Of a DNA stretch of 64,000 nucleotides, positions 49,701-60,837 are shown piece after piece (the first letter of the stretch is position 1; each line of letters starts with the position of its first letter). The translations under genes and the position numbers were made by a program. The notes under the pieces were generated by a model. The model did not search any database. It was not told where the DNA came from and saw nothing but the letters and a program-made list of their open reading frames with translations. This stretch comes from Mytilus trossulus (taxonomy: Eukaryota > Mollusca > Bivalvia > Mytilida > Mytilidae): positions 33,906,886 through 33,970,885 of the forward strand of contig NC_086374.1 in assembly GCF_036588685.1 (NCBI RefSeq). The letters are read 5' to 3'.

Positions 49701-52700
49701 CTCTTTGCGGCTTCGATCAAAAAAAAACAGAACATCCTGAAGATATGACGAGCAGTTTGGAAAAATGAATGTGTCGGTTTCTTATACGGTTGCGAAGCCT
49801 TAGAGATAACAAAATAAACAGTGTTCGGGGTAAAAACTTTTATATGGGAAAGTATTCGGTTAAGCAGAGTTGGTTTCAAAAGCATATAAACTGTTCTATA
49901 TCATATTCCAAATATCTAAGCGACTTCTTGCGAAACAAAAAAAAAAAAAAAATAGCCAAGGAAAAAAGTAAGGTGGAATAAAAAAATAATAAAAAAAATA
50001 ATAATCAGAACAAAAGCAATAGGTCTTTCAACCGAAAAGGTCGAAAAACCTAATAATAATCAGAAGAAGAGCAATAGGTCTTTCAACCGAAAAGGTTCCA
50101 GTAGAATGATGACGCAACAACAGAAAATTCTGACGTCATTAAGGAAAAGTTATGGTTGTATGACGTCAACAGTTTAAGTGTCTTCGATTCTCAAATAGCA
50201 ACCCGAAAAAAGTTAGTTTTGTCAATAGAAAAATTAGAATAATTAGGTTTACAATATATGATACTTTAAGGCGTCTATCTGTATTCATATCGAGTATAAT
50301 TATTAAAAAAAGTATAATTATGAGATTTAAATTTGTGCTCATTCTTTTTTTTCTTTCATGTACTGTTGTTTGTTTGTGAGTCGTTTTTATATTTTGTTTT
50401 CTGACATATGAGTTTGAATGGCCATTTGGCATCGTTTGCCTCGTTTTTGACATGGGACACACTTATGGTTGGATTAAAAAAAAACTTGTCGTCTTCTTTA
50501 TTTGTTGCTTTCGTAAATTATTAACCTAACCATTATATTGTACTTCAGTTTGACATTCATGATTGTTGCATTGTCCTGTTTCAGAACGTTCGCCTGAACA
50601 GTGTCCTGAATGGCATTGTCTACGCCGGCTTCGAGTTCCTCGTCCACATGTTACCGAGCATATTGACCATTGGTTCCAATTGGTCCAAGATCCTTGATCT
50701 TAAAATAGAGACATTTAGCCTTGAAATATTAATGTTGTCATTAATACATGATAATTAACTTTCTCAGATATAAATCTATTTTACATATACGTATGATTGG
50801 ATCTAAGGTGTATTGTTTTAATATGGGGTGTCGCTGTTAAGTGAATCTCATGTGACCAAGCTATTGGACCTTTAAGTTAAAAAAAATTAACCTGACATTA
50901 AGATATTAATGTATTAAAAAGAAATGAAAATCTAAACAGTGATATATCTAAAGTGAAATATTTTTCAACCATAGGGGCTACGGGTGAAAACTTTCATTAT
51001 TTCGTGACAAGTGGTTCCTGGTTTCTATATATTATAAGTAAACAATTAAAAAAAATGAATGTGGACACGCTCTAGGTGTATAGTTCAAATAAACAATAAA
51101 AAGCTAAGCAAAAAACTTAAATGGTGTAAACGAAATTTAAGGTCGTTTTTGGTCAATATTGCAAAGTAAAGTAAAAACCAAGTTATAAGTTTGTTCGTTG
51201 GTGTTTCATTCATATAAGTTATAGTTGACTTAATTGGAATGTATACCGTTTACAACATTTATTAATATGAGATAGCTAAAAAGAGACATGATTCTATTAC
51301 TATGAACAGTTTATTTTATCGGTACTCACATGCTCTTGACATCTCACATGTTTTCCCACATCCGTTGAAACAACATTTTTGATTGACGGAACAATCTGAG
51401 TCATAAGAACACTGTTCCATACATCTGGTTGTTAACTCATTTTGAGGTGGACATACACCAGATCTCCTTCCTGTAAAGATTTCAAAGGAGTATGTTCGAT
51501 AAGGTCCTAAAATGGCCCCCTTTTTTAGCGTAAATTTCAAATTCAGATTTATCGACCAATATCACGTTAAATTACAGCTATTACCAATGTTATTTCAACT
51601 GATCGGGCGGAGCTAGGTTATAATTTGCATAAGGACAGTCTATTTGAAGATGTGTGTGATAAGGATGATTGCCGTTATAATTATTACTGATTTCTAATCA
51701 CCTATCAGTGTCATCAAAGGAATTTACAAAAGAAATTACTGGACACTTCATTGATGAGTTTATCCTAATACACCTATCTATAGATGGACTGGTTTATTAT
51801 GAGCGAACCGGTTAAACTCCGCCCAGTCAAGTGAAATAAATCGAGTAATAATACATTGACTAGTTAGAATATAAACCATTTTATTGAAAATTTTACGTTT
51901 CTGCGTTTCATTATGACGTCACAAGTTGTACTCATATTAATTTTTCAGGAAAAAGTCAATGAAAATGGGTAAATTTCCATAGATTATTGGACAGGAAACA
52001 TAGAGCGCATACGTCGACAACAAAGATCTTTAAAAATAATGTCTGTAAAGACATTTCACATGTCTTTTTTTAATCTTAAGCTTGTCGACGCCTGCGCTCT
52101 ATGTTTCCTGGTCCTTCACTTGGTTGAAATCTAGCTGATTTTGTCAAATTTCACCAAAATCCCTTATTTTGACCTGTTTTGGATGTAAAAATCAACGTGT
52201 TAGAATTAAATTTGGACAAACAAAATTCTGTTTAACTGTCTTACATGTATTTAAGGCAACTTAAAACATTTATTGTCTTGTAACTATGAACTTTATAATT
52301 GGGGCCAAATATGGCCCTTACTGAACTTACTCCTTTAAGGGACACTTTAATACCTACTTGGGTGTATCGACCATTGTAATCGAATATTTAAGCATGATCG
52401 AGTTTACGTGAATTATACTACGATTCTTGTATGTTGTGCATTATCTTATATTATATTAAGTCCACTGACAGGCATGCATATTTATAAATGCCTATGATTC
52501 TTTTGTAGATATAATTTGCAAAAATGTTACAACAAATATCGATTTCAAGTTATCAAATTATACATCAAACCAAAAAATAGAAAACAAACATCCAAAAATG
52601 AATCGTATAATGAAAGTTGACATATTGATGAATTGTGAGTATTAACACATGCACGGTTTTACTATCATTTTGATAAATTACATACCTGTCCCTGATGAAG

Positions 52701-55700
52701 AGATGACATTTAGTTTTCTATCAGATTTGAATTGATTTTTAACAGCTCAAAATTTCTTATTCAATCACTTGTGTTCTTTGATATGTCTATAGATACACAT
52801 ATTGTTACATGCTGTGAGCATATTTCGATTGCTATAACTGTTTGAATAAGTTATAAACTCCTTAAACTTTGTTGAACACTAAAAGGAGAACTATATAAGA
52901 TGAATTTGTACTCGGGATATTTTTATCTGTAGCTACACAACAAGCTCGGGAAAGTGTCTTTTTCGTAGAAGCCACTAACCTTTTGGAACATAATTAAGGT
53001 GTAATTTTGAAATTTATATTTGTGCTCTTTCTTTAATTCTTTCATGTACTGTTGTTTGTGACACACAGGTTCCCGTAAAATATTGACGCCACAACCGAAA
53101 ATTCCGACGTCATTAAGGAAAAGTTATGGTTGTATGACGTCAATAGTTTAAGTGTCTTTGATTCTCAAATAGCGACCCGAAAAAAAAAAATAGTATAATT
53201 AAAAAAAAAAAGTATAATTATGAGATTCAAATTTGTGCTTATACTTTTTTTCTTTCATGTACTGCTGTTTGTTTGTGAGTCGTAGTTTTTAGCCCTGATG
53301 TCGTCTGATTATATTTTGATTTCTGACATGAGTTTGAATGGTCATTTGGTATCGTTTGCCTCCTTTTTGACATGGGACACACTTATATATGGTTGGATTA
53401 AAAAAAAACTTGTCCTCTTCTTTATGTGTTGCTGTCGTAAATTATGAACCTTACCATTATAATGTACTTCATTTTGACATTCCAGATCACTGCATCGTCT
53501 TGTTTCAAGACGTACGCCTGAACATGATCCTGAATGGCATTGTCTACGCCGGCTTTGAGTTGCTTGTCCACATGTTACCGAGCAGCTTGACCATTGACCC
53601 CAATTGGTCCAAAATTCTTGATCTGAAAACAGAGACATTAAGTCATTAGTGATTAATGTTGTCATCAATACATGATAATAAGCTTTCTCTGATATAAATC
53701 TATTTTACATTTACGTATGGTTGGATCAAGGTGTATTGTCTTACTATGGGGTGTCACTTTTTAAAGTGAATTTGAGGTGATCATGATGTCTGACCTTTAA
53801 GTAAAAAGAAAATAAAATTAAACTGACATTGGTAAATAGAAATGAAAATCTAAACAGTGATATTATGAAATTTGGGGAATATCTTTCAACAACAAGGGCT
53901 AAAGAGGTAAACATTCATTATTTCGTGATTCCTCCTTGTGACGACATAATTAGTTTAAGAACATGTCTCTTCCAAATCATGCCAATTTGAACTAAATTGA
54001 GGATTAAACTTCATAAAGCCAATTGTTTTTTTCCTAATTTTTGAAGCAACAATATCTAATTTATAACTGCCACCACCTTAGCGTAGCTAGCTTTTAGATC
54101 AGTCTTTCTTATTTGCGTGTCGAATTTCTGTGTGCAAGCAATACTTGTTGCATATTCAATTTGTCGATGTAGACCATTGTAAAAGGGAGCTTATGACAAA
54201 AAAGATGTGTTTTTCTCTTCAAATAACAATTCTGACAGAAAAATCACAATGCAACAAATATTTAACAAAATTGCAAGTTTATGTGTTCGTTTATTTAGGT
54301 TTTGACTCGCATACAATTTTATAAATTATTTGATTAAGAAAACTATCAATATCACCTCCATATTTATTCCACGTTATTTCTGTTTGAAGTTCTTTTCGAA
54401 AATAATTTTTCCCAGGTTTACGTAATCGCAATAGTTTTTAATGCAGGATTGAATCAAGGAGTTAAGCAACTAAATTTCATGTCGTGATGACATTTTAAGA
54501 TTTTACAAATGTATGTTTTGATAATTTGTTGTGATTTGGTAATTTGCTATGTATGATTTTTATAAAAAAATAAATTAGAAAATAACTGCAATTTTTTATT
54601 ACATTTTGTTCTAGAATTGTATTATATACTAATCGCAAAAGTCGGAGCCAAACAGTGCTATAACATGTTTCTAAGATTAAAATTAATGAGTCGTTAATAC
54701 ACTGGTTTAAGAACCTTCGATTCTTTGCTTTTCACTTGAAAAGTGTATCGTAATTATGATCGAATATTGAAGACATATTAGTGTACATGAATTGTACGAT
54801 GAATCGTATATGCAATGCACTGTTTCATATTATTCAAACGCACTTAAAGGCATTGAAAATTATTTGAAATCAGTTTCTTGTAAAATTAATGTTCATGAAA
54901 TGTTTTGAACTATTGCATTAATTGCAAACTTCTAGTAAGGCCTATATTCGCGCTTTTTTGCATCTAATACAAATGTGAAACATATTATCGACACATGATA
55001 TTTTATTCAGTTATTGTTGATCGCAAGCTTATTAAATGTCGAAGGTTACCGGATAATATTATTGATAAACAATCAACATGGAACCGTGCATGTTTTAATG
55101 TATTATATTTTCCATGCGTTCCTATTTTTTAAGGTAACTTTTCAATAAGAGATTTTAAATGATTTGGTATATTTCATTTGTTCTTTAATTTTCAATTATT
55201 ACAATTTTACTTCCAATACAGTTTTTTTCTTTCATCAAGGTTTAATCTGCTGTGCGGTGGCCTATGTTTAAATAAGAGGTACTGTACTTAGTCCAGGCAC
55301 ACAGAAAAATATCTGCGAATTAAAGCACAGAAAAACAATGATTCAAAAGCAGTGCATTTTTGAAGGTTTGATTCGATACAGGAGTCTTTCATACCAGTTT
55401 ACATATACTTGTGATATATTGAGACTTTTTTTAGAAACATTTTTTAACTTTTCTTTTAACTTTGTATAATATGCATTGGTTGTATCACTGACGTATTATG
55501 TTAGAATCCTGGTACCTTTGATAAGTAATTAAGCAGTTTTTTTAAAACAATTTCCAACAAGTATTATTTTTTTCTTTTCATTAATTAAGACATAATAATA
55601 ATTTTGCGTATTTGAACATGAATAATTTTACTGTTATTTTTTTTCAAATAAATTACCTGTCATTAATGAAGAAGCCACAGCTTGTGTTCTGTCAACTGCA

Positions 55701-58488
55701 AAAAAAAAAGATTCTAAATTTTTAAAAGTTTTGTTGTTCACTCATTTGTGTTCTATGATATACCTACAAATACAATGATACGAGTATACAATTATTGCAA
55801 TTACAGTTGTTATTAGTTAAAACTCTCAAAAAATATACATTGAAGTATTGAAGAGCAGCAGTGTCATGAATTTAAACAGTTTTAGTTGATAAGAAAGGCA
55901 AGACTATTTCAATGATTTATTTTTGTATTGCATAGTTTTATATACCATAATACGTTATTTATTCTACAAGAACTTTTATAGAAAGTTGGCCACTTCTACG
56001 AAGCAGTTATGTTTAACGAATGAATTGCCTACGCTGTATGTTATAGTAAGTGAAGAGAATGACATTGTTGGCGTCAATGTCTATAAATTTTATGTGGACA
56101 CTGTTTATCACATTCATAAATTAATTAAATGCAGATATACCATCAACGTTTAGATGGTGAACATTTGCCCTGAAGTAAGTTATACTAAAGGTAAAGGCAA
56201 TTATAACGTTTTTGTAATTGATATAAAACATTTATCCGTTAACGTTTGCGTTTGTAACTGTATTAAAGACAATATCCTTTGCAGTACACCCCCCTCCTCT
56301 CCATTTTCTTTTTCCAAATTTATATTCACAGCTATAGACATTGAAAAAATGCAGAAATTTCAATCAACATGAAAAGGGGAACTTTTCTGTTCATCACACG
56401 AATTTCAAGCAAGTATGATATTATCATTATATATACTTTTCCGTTGCACCCCTTCTTAAAAAGGATCATTCAGTCTCGTAAAAATGTATGCCTTTAGAAT
56501 ATATTCCACATTTATTAAATAATGATAAATCCATTAGAATGCATATAAACTAAATAGTTTATGAAGACAAAACCTTGCTCGAAAGTTGCATTTTCTTTAT
56601 TTATACTAGTTGTTTAAATGAAAAGTTATCTCTTGTAAACAGAAATATAACAGAGATGAAGCAGATAAACACCACGGTTAACTATTTATAAAAGTAATAC
56701 CTTGCTCTGGCAGTGATCTAACTGCTGGTGATGGTCGATCTACAAAACAATCAATGATATGATTAATCCTATAATTCATAACAAATCCTAATTGCATAAT
56801 TCCCAATTTTATAATTCAACATTCTTTTAATTTGTTTCATACATTCTTTATTATTAGAATGCAATGCGTTATTAGGGGTTTAGGCTTGTGACATAATGTC
56901 TTGACAAGCAATGGGGGGTTGGGGGGGGGGTGGGGTGGGGGGTGAAAACGTCAACTTAAATCATCACCACTACATGGTGGGATGCATTAGTTAGTAATAT
57001 GGACCATGTAATAAGTTATTAAAGGTACCAGGATTATAATTTAGAACACCAGACGCGCTTTTTGTCTACATAAGACTCATTAGTGACGCTCATATCAAAT
57101 ATTATTAAGTCAAACAAGTACAAAGTTAGAGAGCGTTCAGGATCCCAAATTCCATAATATTCGTTATTGTTTGTTTCTTTTTGGCGATAAGGAGTAAAAT
57201 AAAATCTGTAAAATTTCAGATCTTGCGAAAATCTGTAATGTCTAGAGAAAATACGTCAAACGTTTTGTTTATTTTCCCATTTTAATTTTTGATTTTAATA
57301 AAAGCATACCACAAGTTCTAGTCCAAATATTCATTGTTTAAAAAGTCTTGGCAATAAAAATTCAGGGGAGAATTTTTTTCCCCCCCCTAAATTCTCATTT
57401 TAAAACACACTCATCATATTATTCTACTGACGAGCCTTTGAAGACGAAAGTCGAGTCTGGTCTGGCATGCAATGTTCAATACGGAGGCTTTTATGATGAG
57501 TTTATTTACTCTTGTTTTTATTACGTTCTTTTTATTTGTATATTTTGATTTTAACGTATTTTTTTGTAAAGCTAGCTATGAGTCTCGAAATAAAGATAAA
57601 ACATATTTCTCATAGATTTGATTTTGCTCTTAATGATTTTCACTGCTCTGTTTAAATATATTAGGTTTAAAACGATATGCTGTAAATTGATAAGCTCGAA
57701 ATAAAGAATTCAAAATGCAGAAAAAGTCCGTGTTCTTTTTTTGAGACTTAATTAATTGAAAATGTGGCAGGAAATGATTCTCTCTAGATTTTACATTCTT
57801 TTAAGATTGGCATATTTTTATAAAAAAAAATATGAAAGAGTAAAGATTTTTATAAAATGGCTATTTATATCATATTTTATATAAAAAAAATGGGGTAAAA
57901 TACACCAGAGCTAAAGTCATATATCCAAAATAGACTTATCAAACTATGAACAGAACTATAAGTTAACAGGCAAATTATTTGTTTGCTCTACATGGATAAA
58001 ACTAGTGGACCCGTAATATCTGACCAAAACAAGAGAAGATAATATCCCTTGACATTATACAATAGGAGAAAATTATTTTCAGACTCATAAGTGAAAAACG
58101 GACGATTGCTATTGACCACCGGTTATTTTATGGGTAATGTTTCGAATATTTTCTAATGATTGGTTCAATCCGAGTGTTTGCAAGTTTGTTATTTATTTTC
58201 ACTTACTTTTTCTTGGAACATTAAATTTTGTGTGGAAGTATACCGATAGAGAAATCAGTATTAAGTGTTTTGCCACATGAAATCGGGTTGCAAAATATTT
58301 ATAATTTGACTAATTTTTATATTAGAAATTAAATTAAGGGAGTATATATTTATGTAACGAAATATAAGTATTGATGCAGATATAGATAAATTATGTACCT
58401 TGTTCAGAAGGTGGTAGACATTCGTCTACAGAACTTCGACACGCATATCCATGTACCAATAGGCTTGCTGATTCTACAGTTCCGTAAC
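43688..58488 (-). CDS. Gene C: paralogue with TSP1, WAP and C-terminal ShKT domain (partial at 5' end)
   Basis: Eight exons join in phase 1 to a stop: 58399-58488, 56701-56739, 55657-55695, 53455-53622, 51330-51470, 50531-50698, 44603-44755, 43688-43797 (TAA at 43688-43690), about 301 residues. The first exon is the paralogue of gene B's last P-domain exon (VESASLLVHGYAC ... DECLPPSEQG), so a convertase-type domain should lie to the right of the window, beyond a retrotransposon at 60.1-64 kb. Order: P-domain end, two short linkers, TSP1, WAP, TSP1, TSP1, ShKT. It differs from gene B in its linkers and in the ShKT end. Exon use in the 44.8-50.5 kb gap is not certain; other exons could be missed. 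Confidence 0.78.
44225..44425 (+). repeat. Dispersed repeat family 3, partial
   Basis: GTTTTCTCGTTTGAATTGTT ... AGTTGTCTCATTGGCAATCA ... CCACATCTTCTTTTG, downstream of gene C exon 44603-44755. Confidence 0.7.
44603..44755 (-). CDS. Gene C, TSP1 exon 3
   Basis: A 153-nt 1-1 exon: WSQWSQWSRCSSTSGYGT, RRRQCAGTC, CFTPC. The usual CxxTCG reads CSSTSG, so one Cys of the motif is Ser. A 9-bp repeat codes the WSQ series. Confidence 0.83.
45851..46787 (+). repeat. Tandem array of a 355-bp unit (about 2.6 copies)
   Basis: Copies start at 45851, 46206 and 46561 (exact 355-bp steps) with few differences; the third stops in mid-unit near 46787. The unit holds the dispersed-repeat core CGCCAGACGCGCGTTTCGTC. 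Any open frame inside is an accident of the repeat. It lies between gene C exons 44603-44755 and 50531-50698. Confidence 0.9.
47045..47240 (-). repeat. Dispersed repeat family 4, reversed
   Basis: CCACCATTTTCTACATTTGA and TTTTGCCATGTGATTATGGA; the second part recurs at 6440-6530. Confidence 0.6.
47465..47605 (-). repeat. Dispersed repeat family 3, reversed
   Basis: AGAAGATGTGGTATGCG and AGTACGGTCTTCAACACGGA are the reverse of the family end. Confidence 0.62.
48080..49990. repeat. Tandem direct duplication, unit about 1.14 kb
   Basis: 48080-48850 recurs as 49230-49990 at an offset of about 1140 bp (for example ACATGTCGCAACTAACAATT, GGATAACTCCCATATGGAG/AAATAACTCTCATATGGAG, ATATCATATTCCAAATATCT). 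No coding capacity. Small repeats of AGCAATAGGTCTTTCAACCG follow at 50004 and 50068. Confidence 0.75.
50102..51007 (-). repeat. Segmental duplicate carrying a TSP1 exon (copy 2)
   Basis: Parallel to 53077-53935 over the exon and both flanks (ATTAAGGAAAAGTTATGGTT, GAGTTTGAATGGCCATTTGG, AATGTTGTCATTAATACATG). Offset about 2.9 kb. Confidence 0.82.
50531..50698 (-). CDS. Gene C, TSP1 exon 2 (recent duplicate)
   Basis: A 168-nt open copy of 53455-53622: SWTNWNQWSICSVTCGRGT, RRRQCHSGHC. All six cysteines are kept. The donor is GTTAGGTTA instead of GTAAGGTTC, a weaker site, so splicing efficiency may be reduced or the exon alternative. Confidence 0.72.
51330..51470 (-). CDS. Gene C, WAP domain exon
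   Basis: A 141-nt 1-1 exon with eight WAP cysteines (VCPPQNELTTRCMEQC...QKCCFNGCGKTC), acceptor ATCTTTACAG, donor GTGAGTACC. Confidence 0.86.
51598..51833. repeat. Short foldback element (GGGCGGAG ends)
   Basis: GATCGGGCGGAGCTAGGTT near 51601 and AACTCCGCCCAGTCAAG near 51813 are inverted partners. Confidence 0.4.
51989..52114. repeat. Long imperfect hairpin (32-bp arms, 61-nt loop)
   Basis: GGAAACATAGAGCGCATACG (51994 on) pairs with CCTGCGCTCTATGTTTCC (52091 on), and GTCGACAA/TTGTCGAC closes the stem; the loop itself can pair further (AAGACAT/ATGTCTT). In a gene C intron. Confidence 0.8.
52686..52717 (-). pseudogene. Degenerate linker exon in gene C intron
   Basis: Between acceptor CTGATAG and donor GTATGTAATT, 32 nt resemble the linker exons (ending TCATCAGGGACAG). 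Its length is not a multiple of three and phase-1 reading meets TAA, so inclusion would break the frame. Confidence 0.35.
53077..53935 (-). repeat. Segmental duplicate carrying a TSP1 exon (copy 1)
   Basis: Partner of 50102-51007; carries exon 53455-53622 with the better donor, so likely the older or primary copy. Confidence 0.82.
53455..53622 (-). CDS. Gene C, TSP1 exon 1
   Basis: A 168-nt 1-1 exon: FWTNWGQWSSCSVTCGQAT then RRRQCHSGSC. Donor GTAAGGTTC. A near-identical copy with flanks lies at 50531-50698. Confidence 0.85.
53936..55656. other. Gene C intron
   Basis: AT-rich, nothing recognisable beyond short poly-A/T runs. Confidence 0.45.
55657..55695 (-). CDS. Gene C, linker exon (13 codons)
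   Basis: A 39-nt 1-1 exon (poly-T tract plus GCAG acceptor, GTAATTTATT donor) coding DRTQAVASSLMTG. It resembles the gene B linker exon at 3066-3101. Confidence 0.55.
56701..56739 (-). CDS. Gene C, linker exon (13 codons)
   Basis: A 39-nt 1-1 exon (TTTTGTAG acceptor, GTATTACTT donor) coding DRPSPAVRSLPEQ; the LPEQG end echoes the preceding exon. Confidence 0.55.
56913..56942 (+). other. G-run cluster with quadruplex potential
   Basis: G6-TT-G10-T-G4-T-G6 in 30 bases, in an otherwise AT-rich intron of gene C. Confidence 0.75.
57017..57150 (+). repeat. 355-bp family repeat, partial
   Basis: ACACCAGACGCGCTTTTTGT then ACTCATTAGTGACGCTCA. In a gene C intron. Confidence 0.7.
58399..58488 (-). 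CDS. Gene C, P-domain end and linker exon
   Basis: A 90-nt 1-1 exon with acceptor ATTTCTAG and donor GTACATAATT. It matches gene B 6009-6095 in length, phase and residues (GTVESASLLVHGYAC, DECLPPSEQ). Confidence 0.75.
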
Positions 58489-58528
58489 CTAGAAATTAAT
58501 ATATTCTTTTCAAATCAAAATGTAATAA

Positions 58529-58556
58529 AACAAAACAAGACAAAACAAAACAAAAC
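58529..58556 (+). repeat. (CAAAA)n-type microsatellite
   Basis: AAAACAAGACAAAACAAAAC, directly upstream of gene C exon 58399-58488. Confidence 0.7.
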
Positions 58557-58887
58557 GGGTCTAACCGTTTAAAAGTATGTCATCTTTTTTTATCGACGTT
58601 CATTTTCTTTCTATGATGATTGTTGAGTCAAACCAAAACTTCGACTTAGTTTATTTTTTTTTGAATCAATAACAGAATATACTTAAAAGAAACTCAAAGA
58701 CTTCCGTTTAATTAATTGTACATTTAATCGTTTTCTACCTTAAACGGTCCGTCATTTGAGATGACAGGACCCGCATACTACCTTTACAAAGATTTATTTA
58801 GAAAAGATTTTATGCTTTAGAACTTCATTTTGTCATCTATGAATCTGATTACCCATTTTAGAAGTTACGACCATTAATGATAATAGT

Positions 58888-59595
58888 CATTAAAGCTACC
58901 AGGCATATAACTTAAATACGCCAGACGCGTGTTTCGTCTACATAAGAATTATTAGTGACGCTCAGATCGAAACAGTTAGAAAGCCAAACTAGTATTAATT
59001 TGAAGAGCTTTGAAGACCCAAAATTCCCTAGAGTTGTGCAAATTACGACCAAGGAAATCTATGCCTTAGATAAGAAAATCTTTAGTATTTCAATATGTTG
59101 CAAACAGTAAATGTATTTACATGACCATAAAACTGATATTCATGTCAACATGGAAGTTATGACTACTGTGCTGGTGGTACTTTCGAGAATGGAGCGTCCA
59201 CCAGCAGTGGCATCGACCCAGTGGTGTTAATAATTATTAAAAATTCCAGGATTACGATTTGATTTGCCAGAGGCACGCGCGTTTCGTGTTCATATGACTT
59301 ATCAGTGATGCTCAGATCGAAACATTTAGAGAGCCAAACAAGTGTGAAGTTGAAGAGCATTGGGGACCCAAAATTCACCAAAGTTGTACCAAATACGACT
59401 AAGAAAGCTGTGCCTAGGATGAGAAAATCCTTAGTATTTCGAAAAATTCATATTTCAATGAACAGTAATTTTTTTTACATGAGAATACAACTAAGCTTCA
59501 TGTCAAGTGCTGACTACTGTGCTAGTGATTCCTTCGAGGACGAAACGTCCACCAACAGTGGCATCGACCCAGTGGTGTCAATATTTAAAAAAAAG
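58888..59595 (+). repeat. Two diverged 355-bp family units in tandem
   Basis: Two copies of the core (58918 and 59271 regions) and two copies of the second half (GGACGAAACGTCCACC type) in a row. Older than the array at 45.85 kb, judging by divergence. Confidence 0.78.
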
Positions 59596-59924
59596 ATTAA
59601 CGCATAGCAATTATCTGGTGCTAATGACTGCATTGATCTTGCAGATTTGGGATTAGCAAACTTATTTTGGCCATTTTTTCTGCTGATACATTAATTTAAA
59701 AGAAATCAGGTTCATGGTTATTTCCTTTCATAATTTAGTTTGCAATATTAAACAAAACACTTATTTTTTGATAAAAGTGATAAATTTGTACTTGGTTATA
59801 TGTTTCAACGATACAATCAAGTAATCCACTGTTGTCGAAGTTTGAAACAAATATTAAGAAAACAAAGTAAGGCTACTATTTTGACTTTCATTTTTTCTAT
59901 GATAAAACCCATGAAATGGAAAGC

Positions 59925-60110
59925 ATCTGGTATCTAAAACAAAGTTTAAAAGTTTAAAAGCGAGACGCATGATTCATCTACAAAGGTGTTATTAGTGACA
60001 CTGGAAAAAAGGCGAAAAATCTTTTGATTGAAATAATAAATAATAATGAAAAACAGACAGCTACGAGCGTTAAAGAACATCATTGAGAAAAGTTTTGCCA
60101 AATATAGCTG
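59925..60110 (+). repeat. 355-bp family repeat, degenerate, at retrotransposon border
   Basis: GCGAGACGCATGATTCATCT and TTATTAGTGACACTGG match the core loosely; the copy stops at TGCCAAATATAGCTG where the BEL/Pao element begins. Confidence 0.55.
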
Positions 60111-60320
60111 TGACGGATGGGTTAACTAAAAGTCTGGTCAGGCAGTAAAACAACGTCTGGTTCGTTTGATCGTATAATCTCAACTCAATATAGTAACATG
60201 ATACATAACAATAGAACAACGTTAACAGAAGATATGATGACGTTAACAATGTGAATGGAAACGGCGTTTAAAGTAGTGTTAACGTTTGACGCGTAAGTTA
60301 ACCTGTCTAAATCACCGACA
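60111..60320 (-). repeat. Candidate 3' LTR of the BEL/Pao element
   Basis: On the minus strand it begins TGTCGGTGAT and ends ATCCGTCA, and starts after the coding end. The matching 5' LTR would be outside the window, so this cannot be confirmed. Confidence 0.35.
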
Positions 60321-60492
60321 TACTCGGGGCCACCAGATGCAATGTCCATTTGCTGTGATATACAGTGGCAAGCGGAAAGAACAAAAATAGATTGATCTCT
60401 AAAAAAGGATTAATTTATCAAATTGCGTAAAAACTCTTTGAATTTACTGTCTTTTCACAAATTAGAAAAATCAACAAGTCTGTTCACACACG

Positions 60493-60837
60493 TTAGTTTC
60501 TTCGTTCACTTCGTTTTAGATAACAGTCCATGCTGTTGACTTCTAATGGTAAGAGTTTTGTCACGGGTCGGTTTGTAATTCCTGATTTGGTACGCACCAT
60601 AGCGACGCGTACTAAGCCGTCCTTGCCTTTAAAATAGTGTCCTGCACAACTCCAAGTCTCCAATTGTCTCTGTCGTATCGCTTGATTATTCAAGTTTGTG
60701 TGTGTTAATTCACAAACATTTAGATTGTCAATAGCACTATTTGACGATACATACGGTAAAGTTATAGTCTTGATAGGCGCAACTCGATTTTTTGCCATTA
60801 TTATGGTTGGTTTTCTGTCATACAAGATGTAGCGCAT
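60493..60837 (-). pseudogene. BEL/Pao RNase H end fused by deletion to integrase C-terminal domain
   Basis: The frame runs from MAKNRVAPIKTITLP (RNase H side) straight into a DUF5641-like tail (GKDGLVRVAMVRTKSG, RPVTKLLPLE). The several hundred residues of integrase catalytic core expected between are absent. Confidence 0.65.

Larger units (their letters stand above)
44756..50530. other. Large gene C intron
   Basis: Holds the 355-bp tandem array, family 3 and 4 pieces and the 1.14-kb duplication. No further TSP1/WAP exon seen. Confidence 0.5.

Noticed and set aside
53389..53649. 86-codon plus-strand open frame
   Set aside because: It is the antisense of the TSP1 exon 53455-53622 and its flanks.
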